The notes: a model not told the origin generated them from the letters alone. Numbered from the stretch's first letter, positions 18,063-27,162 are shown. The stretch is DNA of 64,000 nucleotides from Paraburkholderia atlantica (GCF_009362785.1 NZ_WHNQ01000017.1:1-64000), one strand, 5' to 3'. Program-made: numbers and translations.

Positions 18063-18304
18063 TTGATTGCCTCCATCCAGTTGTGAAGTGACTGTGTTCC
18101 GCTATCGCGAGGTCGCATGAAAATCTGCTGGAACACATCGAACGACATGTGCACACGATACGGGAATCAAGCGCTACACTTTTATGATTGGACGCCATCC
18201 TTTTAGCGATTCGTGCCACTGCGCGTTAACACCAATAATTGCGCGAAGCAAGCGTTTAATGACTAGAAAAAGACTCAGCGTTTGAATCGTCCGGAGAAAC
18301 TACG
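18063..18304. promoter_or_regulatory. Divergent promoter region with candidate operator
   Basis: A 242-base gap between the BKACE operon and the AraC-type regulator. It holds an inverted repeat, TGTGTTCC at 18093-18100 and GGAACACA at 18130-18137, separated by 29 bases. The AT-rich segment at 18175-18260 probably contains the promoters. The geometry suits a regulator acting on both directions, but neither promoter can be pinned down. Confidence 0.45.
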
Positions 18305-19306
18305 ATGGAAACGATGGTGACGTCGGTAGCCATGAGCGGTTATTTCGAGGTGGCGCGGCGGCTTGGACTGAATCCGGTCGAACTCGCGAAACAGGCCGGC
18401 ATCGATGCCGGCGCGCTCGCGAATCCGGACGATCGCGTATCGGCCACTGCCTGTTGCCGGCTGCTCGAAATGACGGCCCAAAAGGCGTCGTGCCCGACCT
18501 TCGCGCTGCAAATGGCGGAAACGCGGCAGACCTTCGGCAGCGGTGTGATCAACGTCCTGCTCGCGCACAAACGCACGCTGCGCGAAGTGTTGCTGGCCGC
18601 GGCCGAATACCGTCATCTGCTCAACGAAGCGCTGGCGGTGTACGTCGAGGACGCGGACAAAACGGTCACCATTCGGGAGGAACTCGTCGTCGAACCGGGT
18701 ACCCCGACGAAGCAGGCGATCGAACTGGCGCTCGCTGTGCTCGCGCGACACTCCAGTGCTCTGCTCGGCAAGTTCTGGAAACCGCGCGAGCTCCATTTCA
18801 CACACGCCGCACCGAAGGACCTGACGTTCCATCGGCGCTTCTTCGGCTGTCCGCTGCAGTTCGGCAGCGACTTCAATGGCTTCGTCTGCGCGAGCGCCGA
18901 TCTCGACTACCCGAATCCGCTGGCCGATCCCGAGCTCGTGCGCTATGCGGAGAGCCTCGCCTCTCCGCTGAACGCGAGCGCCGCCGAATCGGCCGCGCTC
19001 GAAGTGCGCAAGGCGATCTACCTGCTGCTGCCGCTCGAGCAGGCGAACGCCGAGCTGGTCGCACGTTATCTGCATCTGAGCGTGCGCACCATGCAACGGC
19101 AGTTGAATTCGGCCGGCACCAGCTTCTCGGATCAGGTCGAGGAAGTGCGCGGCGAACTCGCCGTGCGCTACATGAGCAATCCCACCTACCCGATCGGACG
19201 TGTGTCGGCGCTGCTCGGCTACGCGCAACAGGGATCGTTCACGAACTGGTTCGTGTCGCGCTTCCACATGACGCCGCGCGACTGGCGCGCGAGCCATGCG
19301 AAGTGA
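18305..19306 (+). CDS. AraC-family regulator (OruR/arabinose-binding-domain type)
   Basis: About 333 residues. The N-terminal ~200 residues form the ligand-sensing domain seen in OruR, ArgR2 and GbdR-like AraC proteins. The C-terminal ~100 residues carry two helix-turn-helix motifs: VARYLHLSVRTMQRQLNSAGTSF and IGRVSALLGYAQQGSFTNWFVSRFHMTP. CGGAGA precedes the ATG. It is divergent from the BKACE operon and is most probably its activator, induced by the operon's substrate or an intermediate. Confidence 0.88.
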   Translation: METMVTSVAMSGYFEVARRLGLNPVELAKQAGIDAGALANPDDRVSATACCRLLEMTAQKASCPTFALQMAETRQTFGSGVINVLLAHKRTLREVLLAAAEYRHLLNEALAVYVEDADKTVTIREELVVEPGTPTKQAIELALAVLARHSSALLGKFWKPRELHFTHAAPKDLTFHRRFFGCPLQFGSDFNGFVCASADLDYPNPLADPELVRYAESLASPLNASAAESAALEVRKAIYLLLPLEQANAELVARYLHLSVRTMQRQLNSAGTSFSDQVEEVRGELAVRYMSNPTYPIGRVSALLGYAQQGSFTNWFVSRFHMTPRDWRASHAK

Positions 19307-19308
19307 CC

Positions 19309-19352
19309 GCAAAAAAAAAAGCGGAGTGTGATGCACTGGACATCACACTCCG
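19309..19352 (-). terminator. Intrinsic terminator of the phaC operon
   Basis: A perfect 12-base-pair stem (19322-19333 with 19341-19352) and a 7-base loop. On the minus strand it is followed by a run of Ts (ten As at 19311-19320 on the plus strand). It lies 26 bases after the phaC stop codon. The opposite direction lacks a T-run. Confidence 0.9.
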
Positions 19353-19377
19353 TCGTTGCCGCACTATCGCGATCCGC

Positions 19378-21138
19378 TCATTCCGCGCGAAGCTTCACAT
19401 AGCGGCCCGGTGCGCTCTCGATAGCCTTGTACTTCCTGTTGCCGAGCTTCGTACGCGCGTCGACCTGCTCGCCGGAATGCTGCTTGACCCACTCGATCCA
19501 GTGATTCCACCAGCTGCCGCGCTGCTGAACCGAGGTGGCGAGCCACTCGTCGGCGTTTTCGTTGCAGGTATCGTTGGTCCGGTAGCTGCGCTTGTTCTTC
19601 GACGCCGGATTGATCACACCCGCGATATGGCCGCTTGCCCCGAGCACGAACTCGGTATGACCGCCCAGTAATTGCGTCGACTGATAGGCGGATCGCCACG
19701 GCACGATGTGATCTTCCTCGGCCGCCATCAGATAGCTTGGGATATCGATGTTGCCGAGATCCACCGGCGTGTTGCAAAACGTCAGTTTGTTCGGCACGCG
19801 CAGACTGTTTTCGAGGTACATGTTGCGCAGATAGAAGCTGTACATCGGGCCGGGCAGATTGGTCGTGTCCGCGTTCCAGTACAGCAGATCGAACGCCGCC
19901 GGAGTCTTGCCTTTCAGGTAATTGTTCACGACATACGGCCAGATCAGATCGTTGGCACGCAGCGCCTGGAACACGAAGCCGAGTTCGCGGCCCGGATAAA
20001 GGCCGCCGCGACCGATCGTATGCTCGCGCATCGTCACGCCCTGCTCGTCGATGAACACGCCGAGATCCCCCGGATCGGTGAAGTCGAGCAATGCGGTCAA
20101 CAGTGTCAGGCTCGCTACGGAGTCGTCGCCGTTCGCACGCATGACTGCCAGCGCCGACGACAGCATCGTGCCGCCCACGCACCAGCCCAATGCATTGACC
20201 TGGTCGGCCCGGCTAATCTCACGCGCCACCTCGAGCGCCTGCATCACGCCGTCCTCGAGATAGGCGTCCCACGTGGTCTGCGCCATGTCCTGCTGCGGGT
20301 TGCGCCACGACACGACGAACACCGTCAGGCCCTGCTCGGAGGCGAAGCGCACGAAGGAATTCTCGGGCTGCAGATCCAGGATGTAGAACTTGTTGATGCA
20401 CGGCGGCACGATCACGACCGGCCGCGCGGCGACCTTCGGCGTCAGCGGCTCGTACTGGATCAGCTGAAACAGATCGTTTTCATAGACCACCGCGCCGCTG
20501 GACGTGGCGACGCTGCGGCCCACTTCGAACGCGCGTCGGTCGGTGATCGAAATCGAGCCGCTGCCCAGATCGTCGAGCAGATGCGTGACGCCCGAGAGCA
20601 GGCTCGATCCGCCCGATTCCACGGCCTCCCGGAGGACCTCTGGATTCGTCGCGAGGAAATTCGCGGGGCTGGCGAAGTCGATGAACTGGCGCATGAAAAA
20701 GCGCAGCTTATGCTTGCCCTTTTCATCGAGCGTACTCGCCTCGACGAGGTCCGCGAGCGCGCGGGCATTGATCAGATAGCTCTGTTTCAGAAGGCTGTAC
20801 CAGCCGTTGCTGGACCAGTCGTCGGCGTGAAAGCGCCGGTCTCCCTGCTCGGGTGCGGCGACCGCCTTCAACTCCGTGCGCCCGCCGATCAATCCCGCGA
20901 CGGCGTCGCTCCACAGTTGCGCCTGCTGTTGCAGGTAGTGGGCGCTCGTGTGGGTCACGGAGCCTCGCGCGAACGGCCCGTCGACATCGAAGTCCGAGCC
21001 GCCGGTGTCAGGCACCGTCGCATCGAATTCATCCTTGAGCGGCGAAAAACGCCAGAAATCGAAGCCGGCCTTGACCCAGCCCGTGGAAAACTCGTGTGGC
21101 ATGCTGAATGGCATTCTCATGGCGGGGCTCGCTATCAT
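19378..21138 (-). CDS. phaC: Class I poly(3-hydroxyalkanoate) synthase
   Basis: Polymerises (R)-3-hydroxyacyl-CoA into PHA at the granule surface. The product has about 586 residues, close to the 589 of the Cupriavidus enzyme. The lipase-like box GWCVGG places the catalytic cysteine at 320; D476 (DHIVPW) and H504 (GHIAGVIN) complete the triad, within a few residues of the classical C319/D480/H508. An N-terminal PhaC_N domain precedes the hydrolase core. The start is taken at 21138, where ATGA overlaps the stop of the hydratase gene and implies translational coupling; ATGs at 21120, 21114 and 21102 are alternatives. There is no phaA, phaB or phasin gene nearby. Confidence 0.93.
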   Translation of the reverse strand: MIASPAMRMPFSMPHEFSTGWVKAGFDFWRFSPLKDEFDATVPDTGGSDFDVDGPFARGSVTHTSAHYLQQQAQLWSDAVAGLIGGRTELKAVAAPEQGDRRFHADDWSSNGWYSLLKQSYLINARALADLVEASTLDEKGKHKLRFFMRQFIDFASPANFLATNPEVLREAVESGGSSLLSGVTHLLDDLGSGSISITDRRAFEVGRSVATSSGAVVYENDLFQLIQYEPLTPKVAARPVVIVPPCINKFYILDLQPENSFVRFASEQGLTVFVVSWRNPQQDMAQTTWDAYLEDGVMQALEVAREISRADQVNALGWCVGGTMLSSALAVMRANGDDSVASLTLLTALLDFTDPGDLGVFIDEQGVTMREHTIGRGGLYPGRELGFVFQALRANDLIWPYVVNNYLKGKTPAAFDLLYWNADTTNLPGPMYSFYLRNMYLENSLRVPNKLTFCNTPVDLGNIDIPSYLMAAEEDHIVPWRSAYQSTQLLGGHTEFVLGASGHIAGVINPASKNKRSYRTNDTCNENADEWLATSVQQRGSWWNHWIEWVKQHSGEQVDARTKLGNRKYKAIESAPGRYVKLRAE

Positions 21139-21605
21139 GCTTCGCCGACGGCGCAAGCCGGGTCCGCGACGACACGGTCGTGGCACGATGTCGGCATCAC
21201 CGTCGCGTCGCCTTCGACCACCACCTTGCCGCCGACCGTGCAAACGGTGGACAGCACCACGCGGCGCTTGTCGTGAATCAGTTCCTTGACCGTCACCTCG
21301 GCCTGCACGGTTTCGCCGGGCCGGACCGGCGCCTTGAAGCGCAGGTTCTGGCCGAGGTAGATCGTGCCCGGACCGGGCAGTTGCCCCGCGAGCGCCGCGG
21401 AGATGATGCTGGCAGTCAGCATGCCGTGAGCGATGCGCCCCTTGAAGGGTGTGGTTTGCGCAAACTGCTCGTTGATGTGAACCGCGTTGATGTCTCCCGA
21501 CGCGCTCGCGAAGAACAGAATGTCCGCCTCCGTGATGGTCTTGGCGAAGCGGGCACTCATGCCCGGTCGCAGGTCTTCGAAATCGTATCCGTTAAGTTCA
21601 TTCAT
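21135..21605 (-). CDS. MaoC-like (R)-specific enoyl-CoA hydratase (PhaJ type)
   Basis: About 156 residues, a single hot-dog MaoC domain. The catalytic pair is D38 and H43 in SGDINAVHINEQFA, followed by FKGRIAHGML, which matches the hydratase-2 motif of PhaJ. It should convert trans-2-enoyl-CoA to (R)-3-hydroxyacyl-CoA, the direct substrate of the PhaC encoded next. The stop codon overlaps the phaC start by ATGA. It lies 24 bases downstream of etfA. This context makes a PHA-supply role likely. Confidence 0.87.
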   Translation of the reverse strand: MNELNGYDFEDLRPGMSARFAKTITEADILFFASASGDINAVHINEQFAQTTPFKGRIAHGMLTASIISAALAGQLPGPGTIYLGQNLRFKAPVRPGETVQAEVTVKELIHDKRRVVLSTVCTVGGKVVVEGDATVMPTSCHDRVVADPACAVGEA

Positions 21606-21629
21606 GATTATTCCGCTTGCTGGGGGCGG

Positions 21630-22577
21630 TTAGCCGAGCGCCTGCTCGAGTTCCGGCACGAGGGTGAACAGATCACCGACGAGGCCATAATCGGCCACGC
21701 TAAAGATCGGCGCTTCTTCGTCCTTGTTGATCGCGACGATGACCTTCGAGTCCTTCATGCCGGCGAGGTGCTGGATCGCACCCGAGATGCCGACCGCGAC
21801 GTACAGTTGCGGCGCGACGATCTTGCCGGTCTGGCCGACCTGGTAGTCGTTCGGCACGAAGCCCGCGTCGACGGCTGCGCGCGATGCGCCGAGCGCCGCG
21901 CCGAGCTTGTCGGCCAGCGGTTCCAGAACCTTCGTGTAGTTCTCGCCATTGCCCAGACCACGGCCGCCCGACACGATGATCTTCGCGCTCGTCAATTCCG
22001 GACGATCGAGCTTCGTCACTTCGCGGCTCACGAACTGCGAGATGCCGGCGTCGGCTGCGGCTTCGATCTTTTCGACCGCTGCGCTGCCGCCTTCGGCTGC
22101 GACGGCGTCGAAGCCGGTCGAACGTACCGTGATGACCTTGATCGGATCAGCCGATTGCACGATCGCAATCGCGTTGCCCGCGTAGATCGGACGCTCGAAC
22201 GTGTCGGCGCTATCCACTGCGGTGATGTCGCTGATCTGCGCGACGTCGAGCTTCGCGGCGATACGCGGCGCGACGTTCTTGCCGTACGCGGTAGCCGGCG
22301 CGAGGATGTGCGTGTAGTTCTTCGCCGCATCTCGTACCAGCGTCAGCACCGTCGCTTCGACGTTTTCCGCGAGACCCGCTTCGAGTTGCGGCGCGTCGGC
22401 CAGCAGTACCTTGGCGACGCCGGCGATCTTCGCTGCCGCATCGGCCGCGGCCTGCGCATTGTGACCCGCAACCAGCACGTGAATATCACCGCCGATCTTC
22501 TGTGCCGCTGCGATCGTGTTCAGCGTCGCGGCCTTGATCGACGCGTTATCGTGTTCTGCAATTACCAGATTCGTCAT
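21630..22577 (-). CDS. etfA: Electron transfer flavoprotein subunit alpha
   Basis: About 315 residues. With EtfB it carries electrons from acyl-CoA dehydrogenases to ETF:ubiquinone oxidoreductase. The C-terminal FAD-binding domain is clear: SGGRGLG, YQVGQTGKIVAPQLYVAVG, and then GISGAIQHLAGMKDSKVI with INKDEEAPIFSVADYG. The start at MTNLVIAEHDN (22577) has GGAG about 9 bases upstream. It is 77 bases downstream of etfB and 24 bases upstream of the hydratase gene. Confidence 0.95.
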   Translation of the reverse strand: MTNLVIAEHDNASIKAATLNTIAAAQKIGGDIHVLVAGHNAQAAADAAAKIAGVAKVLLADAPQLEAGLAENVEATVLTLVRDAAKNYTHILAPATAYGKNVAPRIAAKLDVAQISDITAVDSADTFERPIYAGNAIAIVQSADPIKVITVRSTGFDAVAAEGGSAAVEKIEAAADAGISQFVSREVTKLDRPELTSAKIIVSGGRGLGNGENYTKVLEPLADKLGAALGASRAAVDAGFVPNDYQVGQTGKIVAPQLYVAVGISGAIQHLAGMKDSKVIVAINKDEEAPIFSVADYGLVGDLFTLVPELEQALG

Positions 22578-22654
22578 TTGCTCTGTCTCCGTGTCGACTG
22601 GAGTTGGCGCTTTAGCGCTTACTCCAGTCCCATGCAACATAGTTGCCGTTCTAC

Positions 22655-23404
22655 TTAAAGCACCTTCGCTTCGGTCTTCAGCTTCTCGACCAGCGTCTTC
22701 ACGTCCGGCACCTTCACACCGGCGGAGCGCTTCGGAGGCTCGGCGACTTTCAGCGTCTTCAGACGCGGCGTGACGTCCACACCGAGGTCTTCGGGCTTGA
22801 TCGTTTCCAGCGGCTTTTTCTTGGCCTTCATGATGTTCGGCAGCGTCACGTAGCGCGGCTCGTTCAGGCGCAGATCGGTCGTCACCACAGCCGGCAGCGT
22901 CAGCGACAGCGTTTCGGCGCCGCCGTCCACTTCACGCGACACCGTCGCCTTGCCGTCCGCGACAATCACCTTCGACGCGAACGTCGCCTGCGGCAGGTTC
23001 GCCAGCGCGGCGAGCATCTGGCCGGTCTGATTGGAGTCGTCGTCGATGGCCTGTTTGCCGAGAATCACCAGCTGCGGTTGCTCCTTGTCGACCAGCGCCT
23101 TCAGCAGCTTCGCGACTGCGAGCGGCTGCAGCTCTTCGTTCGATTCGATCAGGATCGCGCGATCCGCACCGATCGCGAGCGCGGTGCGCAGCGTTTCCTG
23201 CGACTGCGCAACACCAGCCGACACGGCGACCACTTCGGTCACGACACCCGCTTCCTTCAGACGCACGGCTTCTTCAACCGCGATTTCGTCGAACGGGTTC
23301 ATCGACATTTTCACGTTCGCAATATCGACGCCCGTACCGTCCGACTTCGCGCGGACCTTCACGTTGTAGTCGACCACTCGCTTGACTGCTACAAGAACTC
23401 TCAC
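22655..23404 (-). CDS. etfB: Electron transfer flavoprotein subunit beta
   Basis: About 249 residues, the full family length. MRVLVAVKRVVDYNVKVR at the start, the central LGKQAIDDDSNQTGQMLAALA (AMP-binding region) and the DLRLNEPRYVTLPNIMKAKKKP signature are diagnostic. Translation starts with GTG at 23404, preceded by AAGGAG. It lies 69 bases downstream of the acyl-CoA dehydrogenase gene, which should reduce this ETF. Confidence 0.95.
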   Translation of the reverse strand: MRVLVAVKRVVDYNVKVRAKSDGTGVDIANVKMSMNPFDEIAVEEAVRLKEAGVVTEVVAVSAGVAQSQETLRTALAIGADRAILIESNEELQPLAVAKLLKALVDKEQPQLVILGKQAIDDDSNQTGQMLAALANLPQATFASKVIVADGKATVSREVDGGAETLSLTLPAVVTTDLRLNEPRYVTLPNIMKAKKKPLETIKPEDLGVDVTPRLKTLKVAEPPKRSAGVKVPDVKTLVEKLKTEAKVL

Positions 23405-23473
23405 AACTCTCTCCTTCCCACACCGATAGGGCCGAGCCCTATCGTTTTGAATGACATTACGTCCGTTGATCGA

Positions 23474-25276
23474 TCAGAACTGGTCTTCGCGCAGCGCCAA
23501 CGCGCCTTCGCCATCGCGAGCGCCGCGAATCGTCGCTTCGAGCGCGATTGCACGGGGCAGCACCTGCGTCGCGTAGGTGTGCGCGGTCGCGATCTTCGCG
23601 TCGTAGAAGCCCGGATCTTCGTCGCGCTTGTCGGCGGCGAGCACGAGCGAGCGGGCGACTTGCCAACCCGCGAGCACGATGCCCGCGAGCATCAGATAAG
23701 AGACACTGCCCGCGAACACCCCATTCGGATCGCGCTTGACGTTCTCGACCACGTAGCGCACCGCGCTGTGCAATGCGTTGCGGCCGGCGGACAGATGACG
23801 GTGCATCGCCTGGAAAGCCGCGTTCGAACCATACGAGGGGTGCCCTTGCACCGCAGCCAGCGTCGCGTCGATTTGCGCGAGCAGCATCCCCGCCACCTCG
23901 CCGTTGTCGCGCACGGTCTTGCGGCCGACGAGATCGTTCGCCTGGATCGCCGTCGTGCCTTCGTAGATCGGCAGAATGCGCGCGTCGCGGTAGTACTGCG
24001 CGGCGCCGGTTTCCTCGATGAAGCCCATGCCGCCGTGCACCTGCACGCCGAGACTGGTCACCTCCAGCGACATCTCCGTGCTCCAGCCCTTCACGATCGG
24101 CACCAGGTATTCGTAGATCGCCTGATGATTCGCACGCGTCGCGCCGTCCGGATGACGATGCGCGAGATCGCAGTGCGAGGCCGACACATACGCCAGTGCG
24201 CGTGCGCCTTCGGTCAGCGCGCGCATCGTCGACAGCATGCGGCGCACGTCCGGGTGCTGGATGATCGCGACCGACTGCTTCGCGGAGCCATCCACCGGAC
24301 GGCTCTGCACGCGCTCCTTCGCATACGCGACGGCCTGCTGGTACGCGCGATCCGAGATCGCCACGCCCTGCACGCCCACCGCGAAGCGCGCGGCATTCAT
24401 CATGATGAACATGTATTCCAGACCGCGGTTCTCCTCGCCGACGAGCTGGCCGATCGCGCCGCCGTGATCGCCGAACTGCAGCACGGCGGTCGGGCTCGCC
24501 TTGATGCCGAGCTTGTGTTCGATCGATACGCAGTGCACGTCGTTGCGCTCGCCGAGCGAACCGTCTTCGTTGACCAGAAACTTCGGCACGACGAACAGCG
24601 AAATGCCTTTCACGCCTTCAGGCGCGCTCGGCGTGCGTGCGAGCACCAGATGCACGATGTTTTCCGTCATGTCGTGCTCGCCCCACGTGATGAAAATCTT
24701 CGTGCCGAAGATCCGGTACGAGCCGTCGCCCTGCGGCTCGGCGCGGGTGCGCACCAGCGACAGGTCGGAGCCCGCTTGCGGCTCGGTCAGATTCATCGTG
24801 CCGGTCCACTCGCCGGAGATCATCTTCGGCACGTAGCGCTGCTTCAGCTCTTCGCTACCCGCCGTCAGCAGCGCTTCGATCGCGCCGTCGGTCAACAGCG
24901 GGCACAGCCCGAGCGACAGATTGGCCGCGTTGAGCATTTCGATGCAAGGCGTCGACAGCAGCTTGGGCAAGTCCTGACCGCCGTATTCAGACGGATGTTG
25001 CAAACCCTGCCAGCCGCCTTCGGTGAACTGGCGAAACGCGTCCTTGAAACCGGCCGTCGCGGTCACCGCGCCATCCTTCCACGTGCTCGGGTTGCGGTCG
25101 CCGTCGACGTTCAGCGGCGCGAGCACGCCTTCGTGCAGGCGCGCGGCCTCTTCGAGCACCGCGCGAGCGGTATCGGCGGTCGCGTCCTCGCAGCCGGGCA
25201 AGCCCGCCAGTTGGTCGATTCCGGCCAGTTCCGTGATTGCAAACACCATGTCTTTGAGAGGCGCGACGTAGCTCAT
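23474..25276 (-). CDS. Acyl-CoA dehydrogenase, DmdC-like long form
   Basis: About 600 residues: an ACAD N-terminal extension, the FAD-binding core (GTMNLTEPQAGSDLSLVRTRA, ITWGEHDM) and an extra C-terminal domain. The catalytic glutamate region is GFIEETGAAQYYRDARI, followed by PIYEGTTAIQANDLVGRK. This long class includes 3-methylmercaptopropionyl-CoA dehydrogenase DmdC and related short/medium-chain enzymes. It oxidises acyl-CoA to 2-enoyl-CoA and passes electrons to the ETF encoded next. The start at MSYVAPLKD has GGAAGA upstream; an ATG two codons earlier sits too close to it. It is the first gene of the phaC operon. Confidence 0.9.
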   Translation of the reverse strand: MSYVAPLKDMVFAITELAGIDQLAGLPGCEDATADTARAVLEEAARLHEGVLAPLNVDGDRNPSTWKDGAVTATAGFKDAFRQFTEGGWQGLQHPSEYGGQDLPKLLSTPCIEMLNAANLSLGLCPLLTDGAIEALLTAGSEELKQRYVPKMISGEWTGTMNLTEPQAGSDLSLVRTRAEPQGDGSYRIFGTKIFITWGEHDMTENIVHLVLARTPSAPEGVKGISLFVVPKFLVNEDGSLGERNDVHCVSIEHKLGIKASPTAVLQFGDHGGAIGQLVGEENRGLEYMFIMMNAARFAVGVQGVAISDRAYQQAVAYAKERVQSRPVDGSAKQSVAIIQHPDVRRMLSTMRALTEGARALAYVSASHCDLAHRHPDGATRANHQAIYEYLVPIVKGWSTEMSLEVTSLGVQVHGGMGFIEETGAAQYYRDARILPIYEGTTAIQANDLVGRKTVRDNGEVAGMLLAQIDATLAAVQGHPSYGSNAAFQAMHRHLSAGRNALHSAVRYVVENVKRDPNGVFAGSVSYLMLAGIVLAGWQVARSLVLAADKRDEDPGFYDAKIATAHTYATQVLPRAIALEATIRGARDGEGALALREDQF

Positions 25277-25379
25277 TACCATTCTTCCGATCAGATAGTC
25301 CGTGGGGAAAGTCACCCGTCTGGCACCGATGCGGCCGGGGGTAACGTATGGCTGAATCGTAGCGTCGGACAGGCCCTGC

Positions 25380-25396
25380 CCGGTTGTCCAAACCGG
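25380..25396. promoter_or_regulatory. Dyad upstream of the acyl-CoA dehydrogenase operon
   Basis: CCGGTT and AACCGG arms separated by 5 bases, about 105 bases upstream of the operon's first start codon. It is a candidate operator for the operon, possibly for the AraC-type regulator encoded just upstream. No clear -35/-10 pair was found beside it. Confidence 0.35.
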
Positions 25397-25489
25397 ACGA
25401 TCTATTGACATCTCTGGCCACGTCGGAGGAAGTAAACGCCCCGTGGGAAATGCGTCGGTGGGTGCTGCCGACGCTTGATATGACCAGGT

Positions 25490-26494
25490 TCAACCGCCCC
25501 GGCGATAGGCCGCCGGGGTGCTGCCGGTCCAGTGACGGAACGCTCGGTGGAATGCGGTGGGGTCGCCGAAGCCGACGTCGCCCGCGATGATGGCGATGGG
25601 CTCGTGCGTTCCGGTCAGGCGCTGGATCGCGATGTCGCGGCGCAGTTCGTCCTTGAGCACCTGGAACGCCGTGCCCTCGGCGGCAAGATGACGGCATAGC
25701 GTTCTGACCGAACAGTGCAGGCCTTCCGCCGCCTCTTCGATGGATGGGACGTCGGGCAGCCGGGACGCGAGATGTTCCCGCACGCGATGACTGAACAGCT
25801 GCTCGTTGAACGAAACGAAGATCCAGTCTTCCGGCGCGCGAGCGAGAAACCTGCGCAGGTTCGCCTTGCGCTGCCGCACGGGCAGGTCGAAATAGCTACT
25901 GCTGAACTGCATCGAGGTCTGATTGCAGTCGAACTTCGCCGGTCCGGGAAACAGATAGAGATACTCGAGCGCGTGAGCGGGACGGGGAAAGGAAAACTGC
26001 ACCTGGAGCAATGCGATCCGCTGACCGATCAGCCAGGACGCGATCCCATGCGCGAGCTTCAGCATCAGCTCCTGGGCCAGCATGCTGGGCAGCGCTCCGG
26101 TGCTTCCCGGATGCAGCGCCAGCGTCGCGACCAGGTCGCCGCGGCGCGACTCGAAACGGAAGTCGTCGAGCACCAGATGGAAGAACTGGCCGAACCGATG
26201 CATCGCGGTTTCGAGATTCGGCGCATCCAGCAGGCTCAGGCACAGAAACTTGAGCGCGCCGCTACGCAGCGGGCGCGAGAAAACGCCGGGCATCTCATCG
26301 TCGAGTTCGATCGCGAGAGAGCGGTAGAGCGTCGAGAACTGTTCCTCGGTGACGCGCGCGCCAGGCTGGTTCAGAAGCGCGCGTGGAATGTTCGCGCCGG
26401 ACAGATGCCGGTCGACGATATCCGGCCGTGTCCCGACGCTGCCGAGGAACCCATTGACGAGCGAGATCGGTACGGTAGCGCCAGGAGCTTGCAT
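25490..26494 (-). CDS. AraC-family regulator (OruR-like)
   Basis: About 334 residues with an arabinose-binding-type sensing domain (residues about 25-210) and a C-terminal AraC DNA-binding domain. The helix-turn-helix regions are AEGLHCSVRTLCRHLAAEGTAF and IAGDVGFGDPTAFHRAFRHWTG. It lies directly upstream of, and in the same direction as, the acyl-CoA dehydrogenase-ETF-PHA operon and probably regulates it. It differs clearly from the regulator at 18305. Confidence 0.88.
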   Translation of the reverse strand: MQAPGATVPISLVNGFLGSVGTRPDIVDRHLSGANIPRALLNQPGARVTEEQFSTLYRSLAIELDDEMPGVFSRPLRSGALKFLCLSLLDAPNLETAMHRFGQFFHLVLDDFRFESRRGDLVATLALHPGSTGALPSMLAQELMLKLAHGIASWLIGQRIALLQVQFSFPRPAHALEYLYLFPGPAKFDCNQTSMQFSSSYFDLPVRQRKANLRRFLARAPEDWIFVSFNEQLFSHRVREHLASRLPDVPSIEEAAEGLHCSVRTLCRHLAAEGTAFQVLKDELRRDIAIQRLTGTHEPIAIIAGDVGFGDPTAFHRAFRHWTGSTPAAYRRGG

Positions 26495-26617
26495 GACAGG
26501 GTTCCGCGAGGCGATGACGCATCAGCATAGCGCCTCCCGCCGCATCGTGGCGAGGGTTCGGCGAATCGCTACGCTAGTGCCGCGTTTGGGGCCCCCGCGG
26601 TTCTGGCAGCCGGTCTG

Positions 26618-27079
26618 CTATTGCGCCGATGCGTGCGAGCGCAGATACGGCACGTAGCCGTTCTGGGTCTTCAGGATCTTGTCGGCGCACTCGTCATAGT
26701 CGTCGCCCTTCGCGCTATCGGGCCCATACATGCCGCGGCACTGCGCGAACAGCGACAGCGTCGCGCCGCCCGTGCTCTTGTTCGCGCGGGTCGCTGAAAA
26801 AGCGGCCTTGCCCGAATCGTCGGGCACGTCGGTATCGATTGCGATCGCGTCCGAGCGGATCACGTGCGTGTCGGAGTGCTGCTCGATATAGCGCTTCGTC
26901 GCCGCCCACGCGGCATCGCAATTCGCCGGCGTGCAATCGATCACCGCGTCGCGTTGCGCGGCGAGAAGGTTCGGCTCGCTATGAAGGATTTCCTGCTGGG
27001 CCCGCTGCGCCTGCTTTTCCGTGGACGAGCAGGCGGCGAGTGCACATGCGACGAGTGCGAAGGCTGCGATCTTTTTCAT
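26618..27079 (-). CDS. Small lipoprotein of unknown function
   Basis: About 153 residues. The N-terminus MKKIAAFALVACALAACSS is a lipoprotein signal with lipobox LAAC, so C17 should be lipidated. The mature part contains four further cysteines (CTPANC, QCRG, ECAD) that could form disulfides in the periplasm. No recognised domain. The start at 27079 is chosen because it begins the signal peptide; an upstream in-frame extension adds no signal-like sequence. Not recognised. Confidence 0.75.
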   Translation of the reverse strand: MKKIAAFALVACALAACSSTEKQAQRAQQEILHSEPNLLAAQRDAVIDCTPANCDAAWAATKRYIEQHSDTHVIRSDAIAIDTDVPDDSGKAAFSATRANKSTGGATLSLFAQCRGMYGPDSAKGDDYDECADKILKTQNGYVPYLRSHASAQ

Positions 27080-27162
27080 GAGTAGACTTCGGAGGCCATG
27101 TTCGAGCGCGATTATAGCCGCGAGAGGAGCGCGATCGCGCATTCAACACACCGCAGCGGCCC

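Noticed and set aside
10935..25276. DmdB-like ligase and DmdC-like dehydrogenase read as a DMSP/methylmercaptopropionate pathway
   Set aside because: They are in different operons, no dmdA or dmdD homologue is visible, and these enzyme families accept many short and medium acids. The DMSP interpretation is not supported.
22643..25408. A 921-codon plus-strand open frame opposite etfB and the acyl-CoA dehydrogenase
   Set aside because: Same reason: composition typical of an antisense shadow, no domain, no ribosome-binding site, and the minus-strand genes are certain.
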